Shown: positions 34,565 through 45,257, counted from the first letter of the stretch. The stretch: DNA of 64,000 bases from Flavobacterium sp. MC2016-06 (GCF_009711165.2 NZ_WMID02000020.1:1-64000), one strand, 5' to 3'. The notes: generated by a model from the letters alone, not told the origin. Numbers and translations: made by a program.

Positions 34565-34626
34565 AATAATACAAAGTTTAAAAATAGAAAAGAAGTTTAT
34601 TGTGAGGAAATTAGACTTTAAATTAG

Positions 34627-35664
<1,038 letters not shown>

Positions 35665-35680
35665 TAATATATAGTTTTGC

Positions 35681-35714
35681 AAAATCCCGTTATTTCAAAG
35701 TAACGGGATTTTCT
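35681..35714 (+). terminator. Terminator after gap
   Basis: AAAATCCCGTTA (35681-35692) pairs perfectly with 35701-35712 around an eight-base loop, and a T-rich stretch follows. Confidence 0.88.
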
Positions 35715-35793
35715 TATTTTGTTTCATCTTTGATTAATGTAAAAAATACACTTTTAAATTAGTTAAAGAAAACTAATCCAAAAACAAAAAAAA

Positions 35794-36645
35794 ATGAAAT
35801 TAATAGTTGATAGTGGATCTACAAAAGCCGATTGGATTGCAATTGATGATAATGGAAAAGTATTATTCACAACACAAACCTTAGGATTAAATCCTGAAAT
35901 TCTTGACGGTCCAGAAGTTATTGCTAGAATAAGCGATCGTTTTGATATTTTACAAAATAAAAAAAATGCAACACATTTGTTCTTCTACGGAGCAGGATGT
36001 GGAACAGAGAGAATGCAGAAAGCATTAACAGAGATCTTTAGAGAGTTTTTTGTAAATGCAATCGTAGAAGTTCACGAAGATACTTATGCAGCAGTTTATG
36101 CAACAACTCCAAAAGGAGAAGAAGCAATTGTGAGTATTTTAGGAACAGGTTCTAACTGCAGCTATTTTGATGGAAAAGTATTGCATCAAAAAGTACAGTC
36201 ATTAGGCTATATTGCTATGGATGACTGCAGCGGAAATGTTTTTGGAAAAGAACTAATCAGAAAATATTATTTCAATAAAATGCCTAAAGAATTGGCATCT
36301 GAATTTGAAAAAGAATATAATCTAGAGCCAGATTTTATTAAAAATAAATTATATAAAGAACCAAATCCAAACGCTTACTTAGCGACTTTTGCGAAGTTCT
36401 TAATCAAACATAAAGACACAGAGTTTTGTAGAAAAATCATCTTCAAAGGGATGAAATCTTTCGTTAAAAACTACATCAAACAATTTGATAATTGTAAAGA
36501 AGTTCCAGTACATTTTGTTGGTTCTATTGCTTTTTATTTAAAAGACGAATTACAAGAAACATTTGATAAATATGAACTTCAATTAGGTAATGTTTTAAGA
36601 AGACCTATTGATGGATTAATTGCATACCATGTTGCCAACCAATAG
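35794..36645 (+). CDS. BadF/BadG-type sugar kinase (N-acetylglucosamine kinase-like)
   Basis: A 283-residue ASKHA-fold kinase. The phosphate-1 loop is IVDSGSTKADWIAID and the phosphate-2 region is VSILGTGSNCSYFDG. The adenosine region appears near VHFVGSIAFYLKDEL, where the family normally has a Gly-rich turn. Family members phosphorylate N-acetylglucosamine or related sugars, so a role in amino-sugar recycling is the best guess; a substrate is not proven. Its 3' end overlaps the mgsA start by 17 bp, indicating coupled translation. Confidence 0.87.
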   Translation: MKLIVDSGSTKADWIAIDDNGKVLFTTQTLGLNPEILDGPEVIARISDRFDILQNKKNATHLFFYGAGCGTERMQKALTEIFREFFVNAIVEVHEDTYAAVYATTPKGEEAIVSILGTGSNCSYFDGKVLHQKVQSLGYIAMDDCSGNVFGKELIRKYYFNKMPKELASEFEKEYNLEPDFIKNKLYKEPNPNAYLATFAKFLIKHKDTEFCRKIIFKGMKSFVKNYIKQFDNCKEVPVHFVGSIAFYLKDELQETFDKYELQLGNVLRRPIDGLIAYHVANQ

Positions 36646-37030
36646 TTCTGGTTTTTTAGAAATAGCGATTATTGCTCATGATGGTAAAAAAGCTGATTTA
36701 ATTAATTTTTTAATTAAAAATACAGACGTTTTACACCATGAAAAAATAAAACTTATTGGTACAGGAACAACTGGAGGGAAAGCCGAAGCTGCGGGATTTA
36801 AAACGCAAAGAATGCTTTCTGGACCTTTGGGTGGTGATGCACAGATTGCAGGAAGAGTAGCAGAAGGGATTACACAAATGGTTTTCTTTTTTAAAGACCC
36901 ATTATCAAGTCATCCTCATGAAGCAGATATTAATATGTTAATTCGCGTATGCGATGTACATAATGTGCCGCTGGCAACCAACGAAGCAACGGCACAATTA
37001 TTATTAGATGCTATTGCACTGCAATTATAG
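36629..37030 (+). CDS. mgsA: Methylglyoxal synthase
   Basis: A 133-residue enzyme that turns dihydroxyacetone phosphate into methylglyoxal and phosphate, a bypass of lower glycolysis. The motifs are IAIIAHDGKKADL (phosphate binding), GTGTTGG, catalytic Asp70 in SGPLGGDAQIAGR, and DPLSSHPHEADINMLIRV. I chose the ATG at 36629. The TTG at 36620 would add three residues. It overlaps the upstream kinase gene, and its last 20 bp overlap the convergent ridA gene. The carbon-metabolism setting (pfkA, gap) fits. Confidence 0.95.
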   Translation: MLPTNSSGFLEIAIIAHDGKKADLINFLIKNTDVLHHEKIKLIGTGTTGGKAEAAGFKTQRMLSGPLGGDAQIAGRVAEGITQMVFFFKDPLSSHPHEADINMLIRVCDVHNVPLATNEATAQLLLDAIALQL

Positions 37031-37391
37031 AGATCTCAACATTTACATTTTTTGGCAGACATGCCACTTGAACCGTTTCACGTGCTGGAGCGGTTTTTTC
37101 GTTAAAATAAGATCCGTAAACCGTATTTATAGCGCCAAAATTATTCATATCCATAATAAAGATAGTTGCTTTAACAACGTTCTCAAAAGTCATATCAGCA
37201 GCTTCCAGAATAGCAGCGATGTTTTGCATTACCTGCTGCGTTTCGTCATTGATATTATCAGTAACAAGTTCTCCAGATGCAGGATTGATTGCAATCTGAC
37301 CAGAAGCATAAAGTGTATTTCCTGATAATACAGCTTGATTATAAGGACCGATTGGAGCCGGAGCCTTATCTGTAAAGATGATTTTTTTCAT
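37011..37391 (-). CDS. ridA: RidA-family enamine/imine deaminase
   Basis: A 126-residue YjgF/YER057c/UK114 protein that hydrolyses reactive enamine/imine intermediates made by PLP enzymes. Characteristic segments are APAPIGPYNQAVLSGNTLYASGQI, DMNNFGAINTVYGSYF, and the signature with substrate-binding Arg in PARETVQVACLPKN. The length is exact for the family. It converges on mgsA with a 20-bp overlap and lies 24 bp downstream of the lptD-like gene on the same strand, so it may be transcribed with it. Confidence 0.96.
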   Translation of the reverse strand: MKKIIFTDKAPAPIGPYNQAVLSGNTLYASGQIAINPASGELVTDNINDETQQVMQNIAAILEAADMTFENVVKATIFIMDMNNFGAINTVYGSYFNEKTAPARETVQVACLPKNVNVEISIIAVQ

Positions 37392-37415
37392 AATAAATTA
37401 TTTTTAGTCGATGAT

Positions 37416-40124
37416 CTATCGATTTGAAGTACTACGTTTATTCCATTTAATGTCACTAAGAACACCAGATTTAATACCAATAAAAAAGTTCCAGTTAGAG
37501 TTTGTACCAAGAGGTGTATAGTTAAAAGCCATTCTCCAGCTTAACAAATCTCTTTCAAAACGAAATTGTGTAAAAGTAATACCTTTTTGCACAAAATCGT
37601 AACCCGTAGAAACCCCGCCCTTCCATTTAGGCGTAATATCCATGTTGACAGAAACCATAATAGAGTTTCCTACTATTTCGTTTTGGCGTGCTGCATTAGA
37701 ATACGTTAAAGAGTAGGCCAATGTCATATCCCACGGAATCTTAGAGTTAAAAAATTCCGCAATAGCGTCATCTTTTTCTTTCTTAGGCTCTTCTTCTGCA
37801 AATTGACTTTTTCTACTGTCGTTTAAGTCTGTATTTGTTCCAAATAAGTCATCATTACGTCCACCATTCCGCTGACTCTGGTTATTGGTTTCTTTAGTAC
37901 CTTTATTAGAGAAGGAATAATTTAAAGTTAAATTGGCACTTGTCATTCTAAATAAACTACCACCATTATCAATGTTGAAAGTGTTCATTTTCTTCCCATT
38001 ATTGTCAATAGCATAAGGATCTAAAGTAGCACCAAAATTTACGTTCATTTTATTGTTAAGAAGCTGTGTTCCTCCACTTACCAGTATAGGTTCCCATGCA
38101 AGAGTTTCTTTACCGTCAGCACTAAAATTATAACTTGTATTAAAGTTTAAGCTGTTTAACAGCATTATCTTTTTAGGTTCTGTTTTTGTGCTGTCTCGAT
38201 CTCTAACTTTGGCTTCAAAAGTATTGCTCAAAGAAAATCCTACAATGTTTGAATTTGTTCTGCCTGGAGCAGAGCCAAAAAGACCACCTTCAAATCGAGT
38301 GTATGGCGATGTAGATATTGTACCAGAAGCATCTATTGTATAGTTGTCATAATATCTTTCAAAACTAGGCGTGTAAGAGTAAGATACATTAGGGCGCATG
38401 ACGTGGCGAATAGATTGAATTCTTTTATCGTCACCAAAGTTAAATGTACCATAGATTGTTGTAGCCATAGATGTAGACAAATTGTAACTTCTAAAAGAAT
38501 CAAAACCATTTATGGTTTTATCTACAACTTTAGCTTGTTCAGTATCATAGCCTCTTTCGATTGTTTTGTTAACCCAAGTTTCTTGATAATTGGTTCCTGC
38601 AGTTACACTAAAATATTTAAATACTTTAAAGTTGGTACTAATAGGAATTGTATGCTGCATACCAAGCTGTGCATTATCAAACATTTGCGGTTTAAAGAAT
38701 AATGAATCTGTTGTTTTAATTTGATTCTTACCTGTTACGCTATATTGAAAGTTGATGTTCTTGAAGATTCCTTTTTTAATTCCATCTTTACCAACAAACG
38801 GATAAATACGATCTATACTTCCTTGGAAAGTTGGTAAAGTCATAAGAATCTCTTCCGTCTGTGAGTTTTGCTGATGCGTTGCCGAAATTGAAAAACGCGC
38901 TTGTGGAACCGTATTAAAGGTTTTGCTATAAGATATAGATGAACTTAAATTATTGTTCAAATTAGATCCTATATTCGCTTGATTAATCGATTGTTTGAAG
39001 TATTTACTACTACCCATGTTTACAGAAGCAGAGAAAGTTGAATTAGGATTCGACTTTGTGTCTTTTGAGTGTGACCACTGAATGTTGTAAATATTTGCTT
39101 TTTGATAGTCTGGATAACCTCTTTCGCTGGTAATTTGATTCTCAAAACGAATATTAAGATTACCTCGATATTTATATCTTGTGGCATAAGCAGATTCAAA
39201 TCGCATGGCATAACTACCATTTGTATAATAATCTGCTAAAACGGTTAAGTCGTAATTATCGCTCAAGGCAAAATAATACCCCATATTCTGCAAAGAGAAA
39301 CCTCTTGTATTAGAATCGTTGTAACTAGGAATAATAATACCCGAAACACTTTTTTCTTCGCTCATTGGGAAAAAAGCAAAAGGTAGAGCAACAGGTGTTG
39401 GAACGTCGGCAATAACCAAATTGGTCACCCCTACAACTATTTTCTTGCCAGGAACAAATTTTACTTTATTGGTTTGGAAATAGTATTCAGGATTATCTAT
39501 ATCTGTAGAAGTCGTAAAACGAGCTCCTTTTAAAAAATAAACGGAGTCATTTTCTTTTTTAGTAACAGCGGCTTTGATATTGATTTCGCCTTGTTGTGTT
39601 CTCGAGTTAAAAATTAAAGCCTTTTTTGTTTTAAAGTTAAAACGGATAGAGTCGGGCTGTACCTCACTTGCACCTTGCTTAAAATTAGGGTATTGCGTAA
39701 GAACTCCAGCAGAGTCCTTTATTCTTCCAGCATAAACTTCATTCGTTTCATAATTCAAAATAATTATACCAGATTTCAATTCAACATCTTTATAGTATAA
39801 CTCTGCTTCATTATATAAAGTGATCAGTTTTCTCTTTTGATCAATTTTAGCGTAATCTTTAGCTTTGTATTTTATTTTTCCATCCAAAAAAGTCTTAGTC
39901 GCTTTTACGGTATCAAGTTTTATGGTATCTGTAACAGTAGTAACAGGTTTATCTGTTTGTTTTACAGCTGGTAAGGGCTTTTTTTTGTTTTTTATCTCTT
40001 GCGAATATAATTTACCACATCCTATTGTGAGGAAAAATGATAATAAAACGATATTAAATAAGTTTGTATGCAAAGGTTTAAATGCTATTTTTGTAAAATT
40101 ATGGCTTGTTTTTTGACATGTCAA
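37416..40124 (-). CDS. lptD: LPS-assembly protein LptD (Bacteroidota type)
   Basis: About 900 residues. It inserts lipopolysaccharide into the outer leaflet of the outer membrane. After a hydrophobic signal (LFNIVLLSFFLTIGCGKLYS) comes an OstA/LptA-like beta-jellyroll (about 80-240: DGKIKYKAKDYAKID, LYNEAELYYKDVELKSGIIIL). The large LptD barrel follows, with FPMSEEKSVSGIIIPSYNDS and many YSYTPSF-type strands. The C-terminal strand ends near WNKRS. No ATG precedes the signal; TTG codons at 40157, 40124 and 40073 are possible starts and I list the middle one. It is divergent from the amidase gene. Confidence 0.9.
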   Translation of the reverse strand: MTCQKTSHNFTKIAFKPLHTNLFNIVLLSFFLTIGCGKLYSQEIKNKKKPLPAVKQTDKPVTTVTDTIKLDTVKATKTFLDGKIKYKAKDYAKIDQKRKLITLYNEAELYYKDVELKSGIIILNYETNEVYAGRIKDSAGVLTQYPNFKQGASEVQPDSIRFNFKTKKALIFNSRTQQGEINIKAAVTKKENDSVYFLKGARFTTSTDIDNPEYYFQTNKVKFVPGKKIVVGVTNLVIADVPTPVALPFAFFPMSEEKSVSGIIIPSYNDSNTRGFSLQNMGYYFALSDNYDLTVLADYYTNGSYAMRFESAYATRYKYRGNLNIRFENQITSERGYPDYQKANIYNIQWSHSKDTKSNPNSTFSASVNMGSSKYFKQSINQANIGSNLNNNLSSSISYSKTFNTVPQARFSISATHQQNSQTEEILMTLPTFQGSIDRIYPFVGKDGIKKGIFKNINFQYSVTGKNQIKTTDSLFFKPQMFDNAQLGMQHTIPISTNFKVFKYFSVTAGTNYQETWVNKTIERGYDTEQAKVVDKTINGFDSFRSYNLSTSMATTIYGTFNFGDDKRIQSIRHVMRPNVSYSYTPSFERYYDNYTIDASGTISTSPYTRFEGGLFGSAPGRTNSNIVGFSLSNTFEAKVRDRDSTKTEPKKIMLLNSLNFNTSYNFSADGKETLAWEPILVSGGTQLLNNKMNVNFGATLDPYAIDNNGKKMNTFNIDNGGSLFRMTSANLTLNYSFSNKGTKETNNQSQRNGGRNDDLFGTNTDLNDSRKSQFAEEEPKKEKDDAIAEFFNSKIPWDMTLAYSLTYSNAARQNEIVGNSIMVSVNMDITPKWKGGVSTGYDFVQKGITFTQFRFERDLLSWRMAFNYTPLGTNSNWNFFIGIKSGVLSDIKWNKRSTSNR

Positions 40125-40206
40125 ACTTACATATAATTTTTTGTCAAAAATAATCAATTGTGAAAATTATAGTAGTTGCGTTTTATTAAAATTAACTTTT
40201 ATATTT

Positions 40207-41334
40207 ATGAAAAGATCGAACAAAATTAAGGTAATCATTACTTTTTTTCTAACAATTATGTCTTTTTATGCTCATAGTCAATCAAATGTTTTTAAAGTAA
40301 CACTTGATGCCGGGCATGGAGATCATGATTTTGGTGCTGTTTACAGCGGAAGAATAGAAAAAAATATTGCTTTAGCTATTGTTTTAAAAGTAGGGAAAAT
40401 ATTAGAGCTTAACCCAAATGTTGATGTGATTTATACCCGCAAAACAGATGTTTTTATAGATTTGGTCGAAAGAGCCAATATTGCCAATAGAGCAAATTCT
40501 AATATTTTTGTATCTATACACTGTAATGCTAACAAAAATACAGCTGCAGACGGAACCGAAACTTATGTAATGGGTTTAAGTAAAGTTGCATCTAATCTTG
40601 AGGCTGCAAAAAATGAGAACTCGGTAATTACTTTAGAGAAAGATTACAAACGTAAATACGAAGGTTTTGATCCAAATTCGCCAGAATCTATGATCGGAAT
40701 GAAGCTAATGCAGGAAGAATATCTAGACAATAGTATTTCTTTGGCAAGTAAAATTGAAGATAATTTTGATAGACTTGGAAAAAAAATCAGACAAGGCGGT
40801 GTAAAACAAGCTCCTTTTATGGTATTGCACAAAGCGTATATGCCTAGAGTGTTAATAGAAACAGGTTTTGTTTCAAATCCGACAGAAGGAAATATTTTAA
40901 ATTCTGAAGACGGACAAGATGAAATTGCTAAAGCTATTGCCGAAGCTATTTTAAGTTATAAAAGAGAGTATTTTGGATCAGGAAGTTCAGAATCAGTAGA
41001 TGCTAGACCAGTAAGAGATACTTCGACTCCCAAAAAAGCTAAAGTGGTTGAAACTGTAGCAGCAACCAAAAATGTTCCTAAAGGGACTTTTTATAAAGTA
41101 CAGCTTATTGCCAGCATTAAGAAGACAACACTAGAGCCTAAAAACTTCAAAGGGCTTAAAAATGTAACAATGTTATTTGAAAACAATATATATAAGTACT
41201 TTTACGAAGAAACTTCTGATTACGATGCTGCGAAAAAATTCTTGCAAGAAGCTAAAAACAAAGGCTATGGAGCGGCTTTTATAACTGCAACCAAAGACGG
41301 AGAGAAAATCAGTATTCAAGACGCAACTAAATAA
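40207..41334 (+). CDS. N-acetylmuramoyl-L-alanine amidase with SPOR domain
   Basis: A 375-residue exported cell-wall hydrolase of the Amidase_3 family. Residues 1-25 form a signal peptide (ending AHSQS). Zinc ligands are His37 in LDAGHGDHDFGA, Glu51 downstream, and the His of VSIHCNAN. The catalytic Glu is in VLIETGFVSNPTEG. A linker leads to a C-terminal SPOR-like domain (about 290-370; GTFYKVQLIASIKK, KFLQEAKNKGYGAAFI) that would bind denuded glycan at division sites. I use the ATG at 40207 because an upstream start at 40141 would put a non-signal leader before it. A Bacteroidota promoter follows for the next gene. Confidence 0.93.
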   Translation: MKRSNKIKVIITFFLTIMSFYAHSQSNVFKVTLDAGHGDHDFGAVYSGRIEKNIALAIVLKVGKILELNPNVDVIYTRKTDVFIDLVERANIANRANSNIFVSIHCNANKNTAADGTETYVMGLSKVASNLEAAKNENSVITLEKDYKRKYEGFDPNSPESMIGMKLMQEEYLDNSISLASKIEDNFDRLGKKIRQGGVKQAPFMVLHKAYMPRVLIETGFVSNPTEGNILNSEDGQDEIAKAIAEAILSYKREYFGSGSSESVDARPVRDTSTPKKAKVVETVAATKNVPKGTFYKVQLIASIKKTTLEPKNFKGLKNVTMLFENNIYKYFYEETSDYDAAKKFLQEAKNKGYGAAFITATKDGEKISIQDATK

Positions 41335-41359
41335 AAGGCGCAAGTTCGAATATTTATAT

Positions 41360-41367
41360 TAATTTTG
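41360..41367 (+). promoter_or_regulatory. -7 element before the MCE gene
   Basis: TAATTTTG matches the Bacteroidota -7 consensus TAnnTTTG. A start of transcription near 41373 leaves a leader of about a dozen bases before the TTG start of the MCE gene, supporting that start codon. Confidence 0.5.
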
Positions 41368-41384
41368 TACAAACACTTAGAATT

Positions 41385-42350
41385 TTGAAACTAACAAGAG
41401 AAATTAAAACGGCTATTTTAGTCATTGCGTCAATTTTATTATTTATTTGGGGCTATAGTTTTTTAAAAGGCAAAGACCTTTTTACAAATTACAAAACGTT
41501 ATTTGTTGAATATGATAATGTTGAAGATTTGTCGGCTTCTGCACCCGTTACTTTAAACGGACTTGCAATAGGTAAAGTAACTAAAATTACAATTAATGAA
41601 ACAACTGGTAAGTTATTAGTTGAACTTCAATTAAAAACAGATTTTCCAATTTCTAAAACAAGTAAAGCATCTTTATATTCTCCTAGTTTAATAGGAGGAA
41701 AACAAATTAAGATCTTACCTAATTTTGCAGATAAAGAATTGGCTGCAGATGGTCAGACATTAGAATCTACAGTTGAGTTAGGATTAACAGAATCTTTAGG
41801 CGGTAAAATAGAACCAATTCAGCAAAAGCTTGAAAAAATGCTTGTAAATATTGATGTTCTAGTTTCTGGACTAAACAATGTTTTGGATAAAAAAGGACAA
41901 GAAGACATCAAGAAAAGTTTGGCAGAATTAAGCCAGACTATGGAGCAGTTTCATAAAGCTTCAGGAAGTCTTAATTCTATTTTAGATACCAATAAATCGC
42001 AGATTAATGGAGTGGTAACAAACTTCAATAAAATGTCTAGTAACTTTTCTAAAATATCAGATTCTTTAAATAAAGCAGATTTAGGTAAAACTGTAAAAAA
42101 CTTAAACCAAACTTTAGCTAAAGTTGACGTATTAATGAGTAACTTAAATTCAGGAAAAGGTACAGCAGGTAAATTGTTAAACGACGATGCGTTGTATAGT
42201 AATTTAGCTAAAACATCAAAAGAACTTGAATTATTATTACAGGATGTACGTTTATATCCAACACGTTATGTGAATGTTTCTCTTTTTGGAAAGAAAAACA
42301 AGCCTTATGTAGCGCCGGCAGAAGATGCTAATTCAACTACTAAAAAATAA
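41385..42350 (+). CDS. MlaD/MCE-family lipid transport protein
   Basis: A 321-residue inner-membrane-anchored protein. A single N-terminal membrane segment (about 9-27) is followed by one MCE domain (about 38-115: YDNVEDLSASAPVTLNGLAIGKVTKI, SLIGGKQIKILPN). A long helical tail follows, with repeats of the type NLNQTLAKVDVLMSNLNSGKGTAGKLLND. MCE proteins form rings that carry phospholipids between the membranes, usually with an ABC transporter (MlaEF), which is not encoded here. The start codon is TTG. The next gene begins 5 bp later, implying co-transcription. Confidence 0.92.
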   Translation: MKLTREIKTAILVIASILLFIWGYSFLKGKDLFTNYKTLFVEYDNVEDLSASAPVTLNGLAIGKVTKITINETTGKLLVELQLKTDFPISKTSKASLYSPSLIGGKQIKILPNFADKELAADGQTLESTVELGLTESLGGKIEPIQQKLEKMLVNIDVLVSGLNNVLDKKGQEDIKKSLAELSQTMEQFHKASGSLNSILDTNKSQINGVVTNFNKMSSNFSKISDSLNKADLGKTVKNLNQTLAKVDVLMSNLNSGKGTAGKLLNDDALYSNLAKTSKELELLLQDVRLYPTRYVNVSLFGKKNKPYVAPAEDANSTTKK

Positions 42351-42355
42351 TTAGA

Positions 42356-43693
42356 ATGAGTTATTTAGATAATATTTTGTTCGCCATACTTCTTATAGTT
42401 GGTTTCGGTTTTTTTGCAATGAGTGTAAAAAAGATCATCCGAAATATTAATTTAGGAGTAGATATAGATCGAAAAGATAATTCTAAAGCGCGATGGAAAA
42501 ACATGGCTTTGATTGCTCTTGGGCAGTCAAAAATGGTGAGACGCCCTGTTGCTGGAATACTGCATATTTTTGTATATGTAGGATTTATTATTATTAATAT
42601 CGAATTATTAGAAATCATCATTGATGGTTTATTTGGAACACATAGAATTTTTGCGCCTTATCTAGGTGTGGTTTATGATGTTTTAATTGCCTCTTTTGAG
42701 ATATTAGCACTTTTAGTTTTAGTTGCAGTTATTACCTTCTGGATTAGAAGAAATGTAATTAGATTAAAACGTTTTATCAACCCAGATTTAAATGGATTTC
42801 CTAAAAGTGATGCCAATTACATCTTGTATTTTGAGATGGTTTTAATGACATTGTTTTTATTAATGAATGCTTCAGATCTTCATTTACAAAATGTTTCTGG
42901 AGGATTTTCACATTTTTATAAAGCGGGAAGTTTTCCTGTAAGCCAGTTTATAGCACTGATTTTTAACGGTATGTCTAATGAATTGGTAATGTTGCTAAAT
43001 GAAGTATTTTGGTGGCTGCATATTACAGGTATTTTGATTTTTATGAACTATTTGTATTTCTCAAAACACCTTCATATTCTTTTAGCGTTCCCGAATACTT
43101 ATTTTGCAAACTTAAAACCAGAAGGTCAGTTTGATAATTTAGATTCGGTTACAAAAGAAGTGAAGTTAATGATGGATCCAAATGCAGATCCGTTTGCAGC
43201 AGCGCCAGTAGATGAAAATGCAGCGCCGAGTAAATTTGGTGCAAGTGATGTTCAAGATTTAAACTGGGTGCAGTTATTAAACGCATATACGTGTACAGAA
43301 TGTGGGCGTTGTACATCATCTTGTCCTGCAAATCAAACCGGAAAAAAATTGTCTCCTCGTAAAATTATGATGGACACAAGAGATCGATTGCAAGAAGTGG
43401 GTAAAAATATTGATGCCAATAAAGGTGTTTTTGTTCCAGACAACAAAACATTATTAAACGATTATATTACACCAGAAGAATTGTGGGCTTGTACATCTTG
43501 TAATGCCTGCGTAGAAGAATGTCCAGTAAATATCAGTCCGTTATCTATTATCATGGATATGCGCCGTTATTTAGTAATGGAACAAAGTGCTGCTCCAATG
43601 TCATTAAATGCTATGATGACCAACATTGAAAACAATGGAGCACCTTGGCAGTACAGCCAGCAAGACAGGTTGAATTGGAAGAATGAGAATTAA
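42356..43693 (+). CDS. Membrane Fe-S electron-transfer protein, HdrD/GlpC-like
   Basis: A 445-residue protein. The N-terminal half has about five to six membrane segments (5-22, 60-85, 100-128, 155-175, 220-240), resembling cytochrome-b-type or NarI-like anchors. The C-terminal half has two [4Fe-4S] motifs, CTECGRCTSSCP (Cys313, 316, 319, 323) and CTSCNACVEECP (Cys379, 382, 385, 389). With the CCG-domain protein encoded next, it probably forms a quinone-linked oxidoreductase related to heterodisulfide reductase or lactate-utilisation complexes. The electron donor is unknown. It is 5 bp from the MCE gene and 95 bp before its partner. Confidence 0.9.
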   Translation: MSYLDNILFAILLIVGFGFFAMSVKKIIRNINLGVDIDRKDNSKARWKNMALIALGQSKMVRRPVAGILHIFVYVGFIIINIELLEIIIDGLFGTHRIFAPYLGVVYDVLIASFEILALLVLVAVITFWIRRNVIRLKRFINPDLNGFPKSDANYILYFEMVLMTLFLLMNASDLHLQNVSGGFSHFYKAGSFPVSQFIALIFNGMSNELVMLLNEVFWWLHITGILIFMNYLYFSKHLHILLAFPNTYFANLKPEGQFDNLDSVTKEVKLMMDPNADPFAAAPVDENAAPSKFGASDVQDLNWVQLLNAYTCTECGRCTSSCPANQTGKKLSPRKIMMDTRDRLQEVGKNIDANKGVFVPDNKTLLNDYITPEELWACTSCNACVEECPVNISPLSIIMDMRRYLVMEQSAAPMSLNAMMTNIENNGAPWQYSQQDRLNWKNEN

Positions 43694-43788
43694 TAAATAA
43701 TTAAATTCTCAGGAATAAATTAAGAATTCAGATTTCAGATTACATAGATGAAACTTTGAACTTTAAACTTTAAACAAAAGAGAGAGAA

Positions 43789-44580
43789 ATGTCAGAAAGT
43801 TTAGTAGTGCCAACAATGGCAGAAATGCTAGCCCAAGGAACACAGCCAGAAGTATTATTTTGGGTAGGTTGCGCAGGAAGTTTTGATGATAGAGCAAAGA
43901 AAATTACAAAAGCATTTGTACGTATATTAAACCGTACTAATGTTTCTTTTGCAGTACTTGGTACAGAAGAAAGCTGTACAGGAGATCCTGCAAAACGTGC
44001 TGGAAACGAGTTTTTGTTTCAAATGCAGGCCATGATGAATATCGAGGTACTAAATGCTTATGAAGCAAAGAAAATTGTTACAGCTTGTCCGCATTGTTTT
44101 AATACCTTAAAAAACGAATATCCAGAATTAGGAGGTCAATATGAAGTAATTCACCATACGGAGTTTTTGAAATCATTAATAGATGATGGAAGATTAACTG
44201 TAGAAGGCGGTCAGTTTAAAGGAAAACGTATTACTTTTCACGATCCTTGTTATTTAGGAAGAGCGAATAAAGTATACGAAGCACCAAGAGAATTAATTCA
44301 AAAATTAGATGTTGAATTAGTCGAAATGAAACGTTCTAAAGCAAACGGTTTATGTTGTGGAGCAGGTGGAGCACAAATGTTTAAAGATGCTGAACCAGGA
44401 AACAAAGAAATCAACGTAGAGCGTACTGAAGATGCACTTGAAACTAAACCAGACATTATTGCAGCAGGTTGTCCTTTCTGTAATACGATGTTGACGGATG
44501 GTATCAAACATCAAGAAAAAGAAGGTTCTGTAAAAGTAATGGATATTGCAGAATTGATTGCAAATGCACAAGATTTGTAG
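43789..44580 (+). CDS. CCG-domain Fe-S protein, HdrB/LutA-like
   Basis: A 263-residue soluble protein with two Cys-rich CCG domains. The first has WVGCAGSFDDRAKK and TACPHCFNTLKNEYP. The second has HDPCYLGRANKVYEAPRELI, GLCCGAGGAQMFKD and AAGCPFCNTMLTDG. In heterodisulfide reductase B such motifs hold noncubane clusters; in other homologues they bind [4Fe-4S] or flavin partners. It should accept electrons from the membrane Fe-S protein encoded upstream. The 117 bp after it are low-complexity, with short tandem-like ATTCTAAG and GAAACTTGAAAC units, and hold no gene. Confidence 0.92.
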   Translation: MSESLVVPTMAEMLAQGTQPEVLFWVGCAGSFDDRAKKITKAFVRILNRTNVSFAVLGTEESCTGDPAKRAGNEFLFQMQAMMNIEVLNAYEAKKIVTACPHCFNTLKNEYPELGGQYEVIHHTEFLKSLIDDGRLTVEGGQFKGKRITFHDPCYLGRANKVYEAPRELIQKLDVELVEMKRSKANGLCCGAGGAQMFKDAEPGNKEINVERTEDALETKPDIIAAGCPFCNTMLTDGIKHQEKEGSVKVMDIAELIANAQDL

Positions 44581-44697
44581 ACTAAGGTTCTAAGTAGCTA
44601 AGATTCTGAGATTCTAAGTTTTTATTAAACTTGAAACTTGAAACCTGAAACTTTTTTTAATCTACAATCTAAAATCAAAAATCTAAAATAAGTAAAA

Positions 44698-45180
44698 ATG
44701 TATATACCTTTTGAAAATTTACCTGGTGAATCTAGAATTTGGATTTACCAATCGAACAGAAAATTTTCTGAGGAAGAATTTTCTGAAATTGAGGCTGACC
44801 TAAAAGTTTTTATTGAAGAATGGGCCGCACACGGAACAAGTCTTGAGGCTTCGTACCAATTGAAATACAACCGATTTATAATTTTGGCGGTAAATCAAGA
44901 TGTACAAGCAGCAACGGGATGTTCTATTGATAGTTCTGTTGAATTTATTCAAGCTTTAGAGAAAAAGTACAACGTTGATTTATTAGATAAAATGAATGTT
45001 ACTTTTAAACTTGGCGAGCATATCGCGCACAAACCTTTAATTGATTTTAAGAAAATGGTTAAAGACAAATCAGTATCTGAGAATACGATTGTTTTTAATA
45101 ATCTTGTAAATAATATAGAAGAATATAACGAATCTTGGGAAGTTCCCGCAGCAGACAGCTGGCACAGTCGTTTTTTCTAA
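44698..45180 (+). CDS. Conserved Bacteroidota protein, unknown function (160 aa)
   Basis: A soluble 160-residue protein starting MYIPFENLPGESRIWIYQSN. It has a helical acidic middle and a C-terminus EVPAADSWHSRFF. Homologues are often labelled ABC transporter ATPase, but there is no Walker A, Walker B or LSGGQ motif here, so the label is not supported. Conserved-looking parts are LKYNRFIILAVNQDVQAATGCSIDSSV and FKLGEHIAHKPLIDFKKMVK. It follows the Fe-S genes on the same strand and ends with its own terminator. Confidence 0.85.
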   Translation: MYIPFENLPGESRIWIYQSNRKFSEEEFSEIEADLKVFIEEWAAHGTSLEASYQLKYNRFIILAVNQDVQAATGCSIDSSVEFIQALEKKYNVDLLDKMNVTFKLGEHIAHKPLIDFKKMVKDKSVSENTIVFNNLVNNIEEYNESWEVPAADSWHSRFF

Positions 45181-45201
45181 AAGATATTTTAATAATACTT
45201 G

Positions 45202-45237
45202 AAAGGCATGAAATTTTATATTTTGTGCCTTTTTTTA
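45202..45237 (+). terminator. Terminator after the 160-aa gene
   Basis: AAAGGCA (45202-45208) pairs with TGCCTTT (45226-45232), and the AT-rich bases between them can extend the stem. A T tract follows. Confidence 0.65.
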
Positions 45238-45257
45238 TTTGTTTAAACGAATTCAAC

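Noticed and set aside
36620..36628. TTG start for methylglyoxal synthase
   Set aside because: The ATG at 36629 gives the expected length and avoids three extra residues; both overlap the upstream gene.
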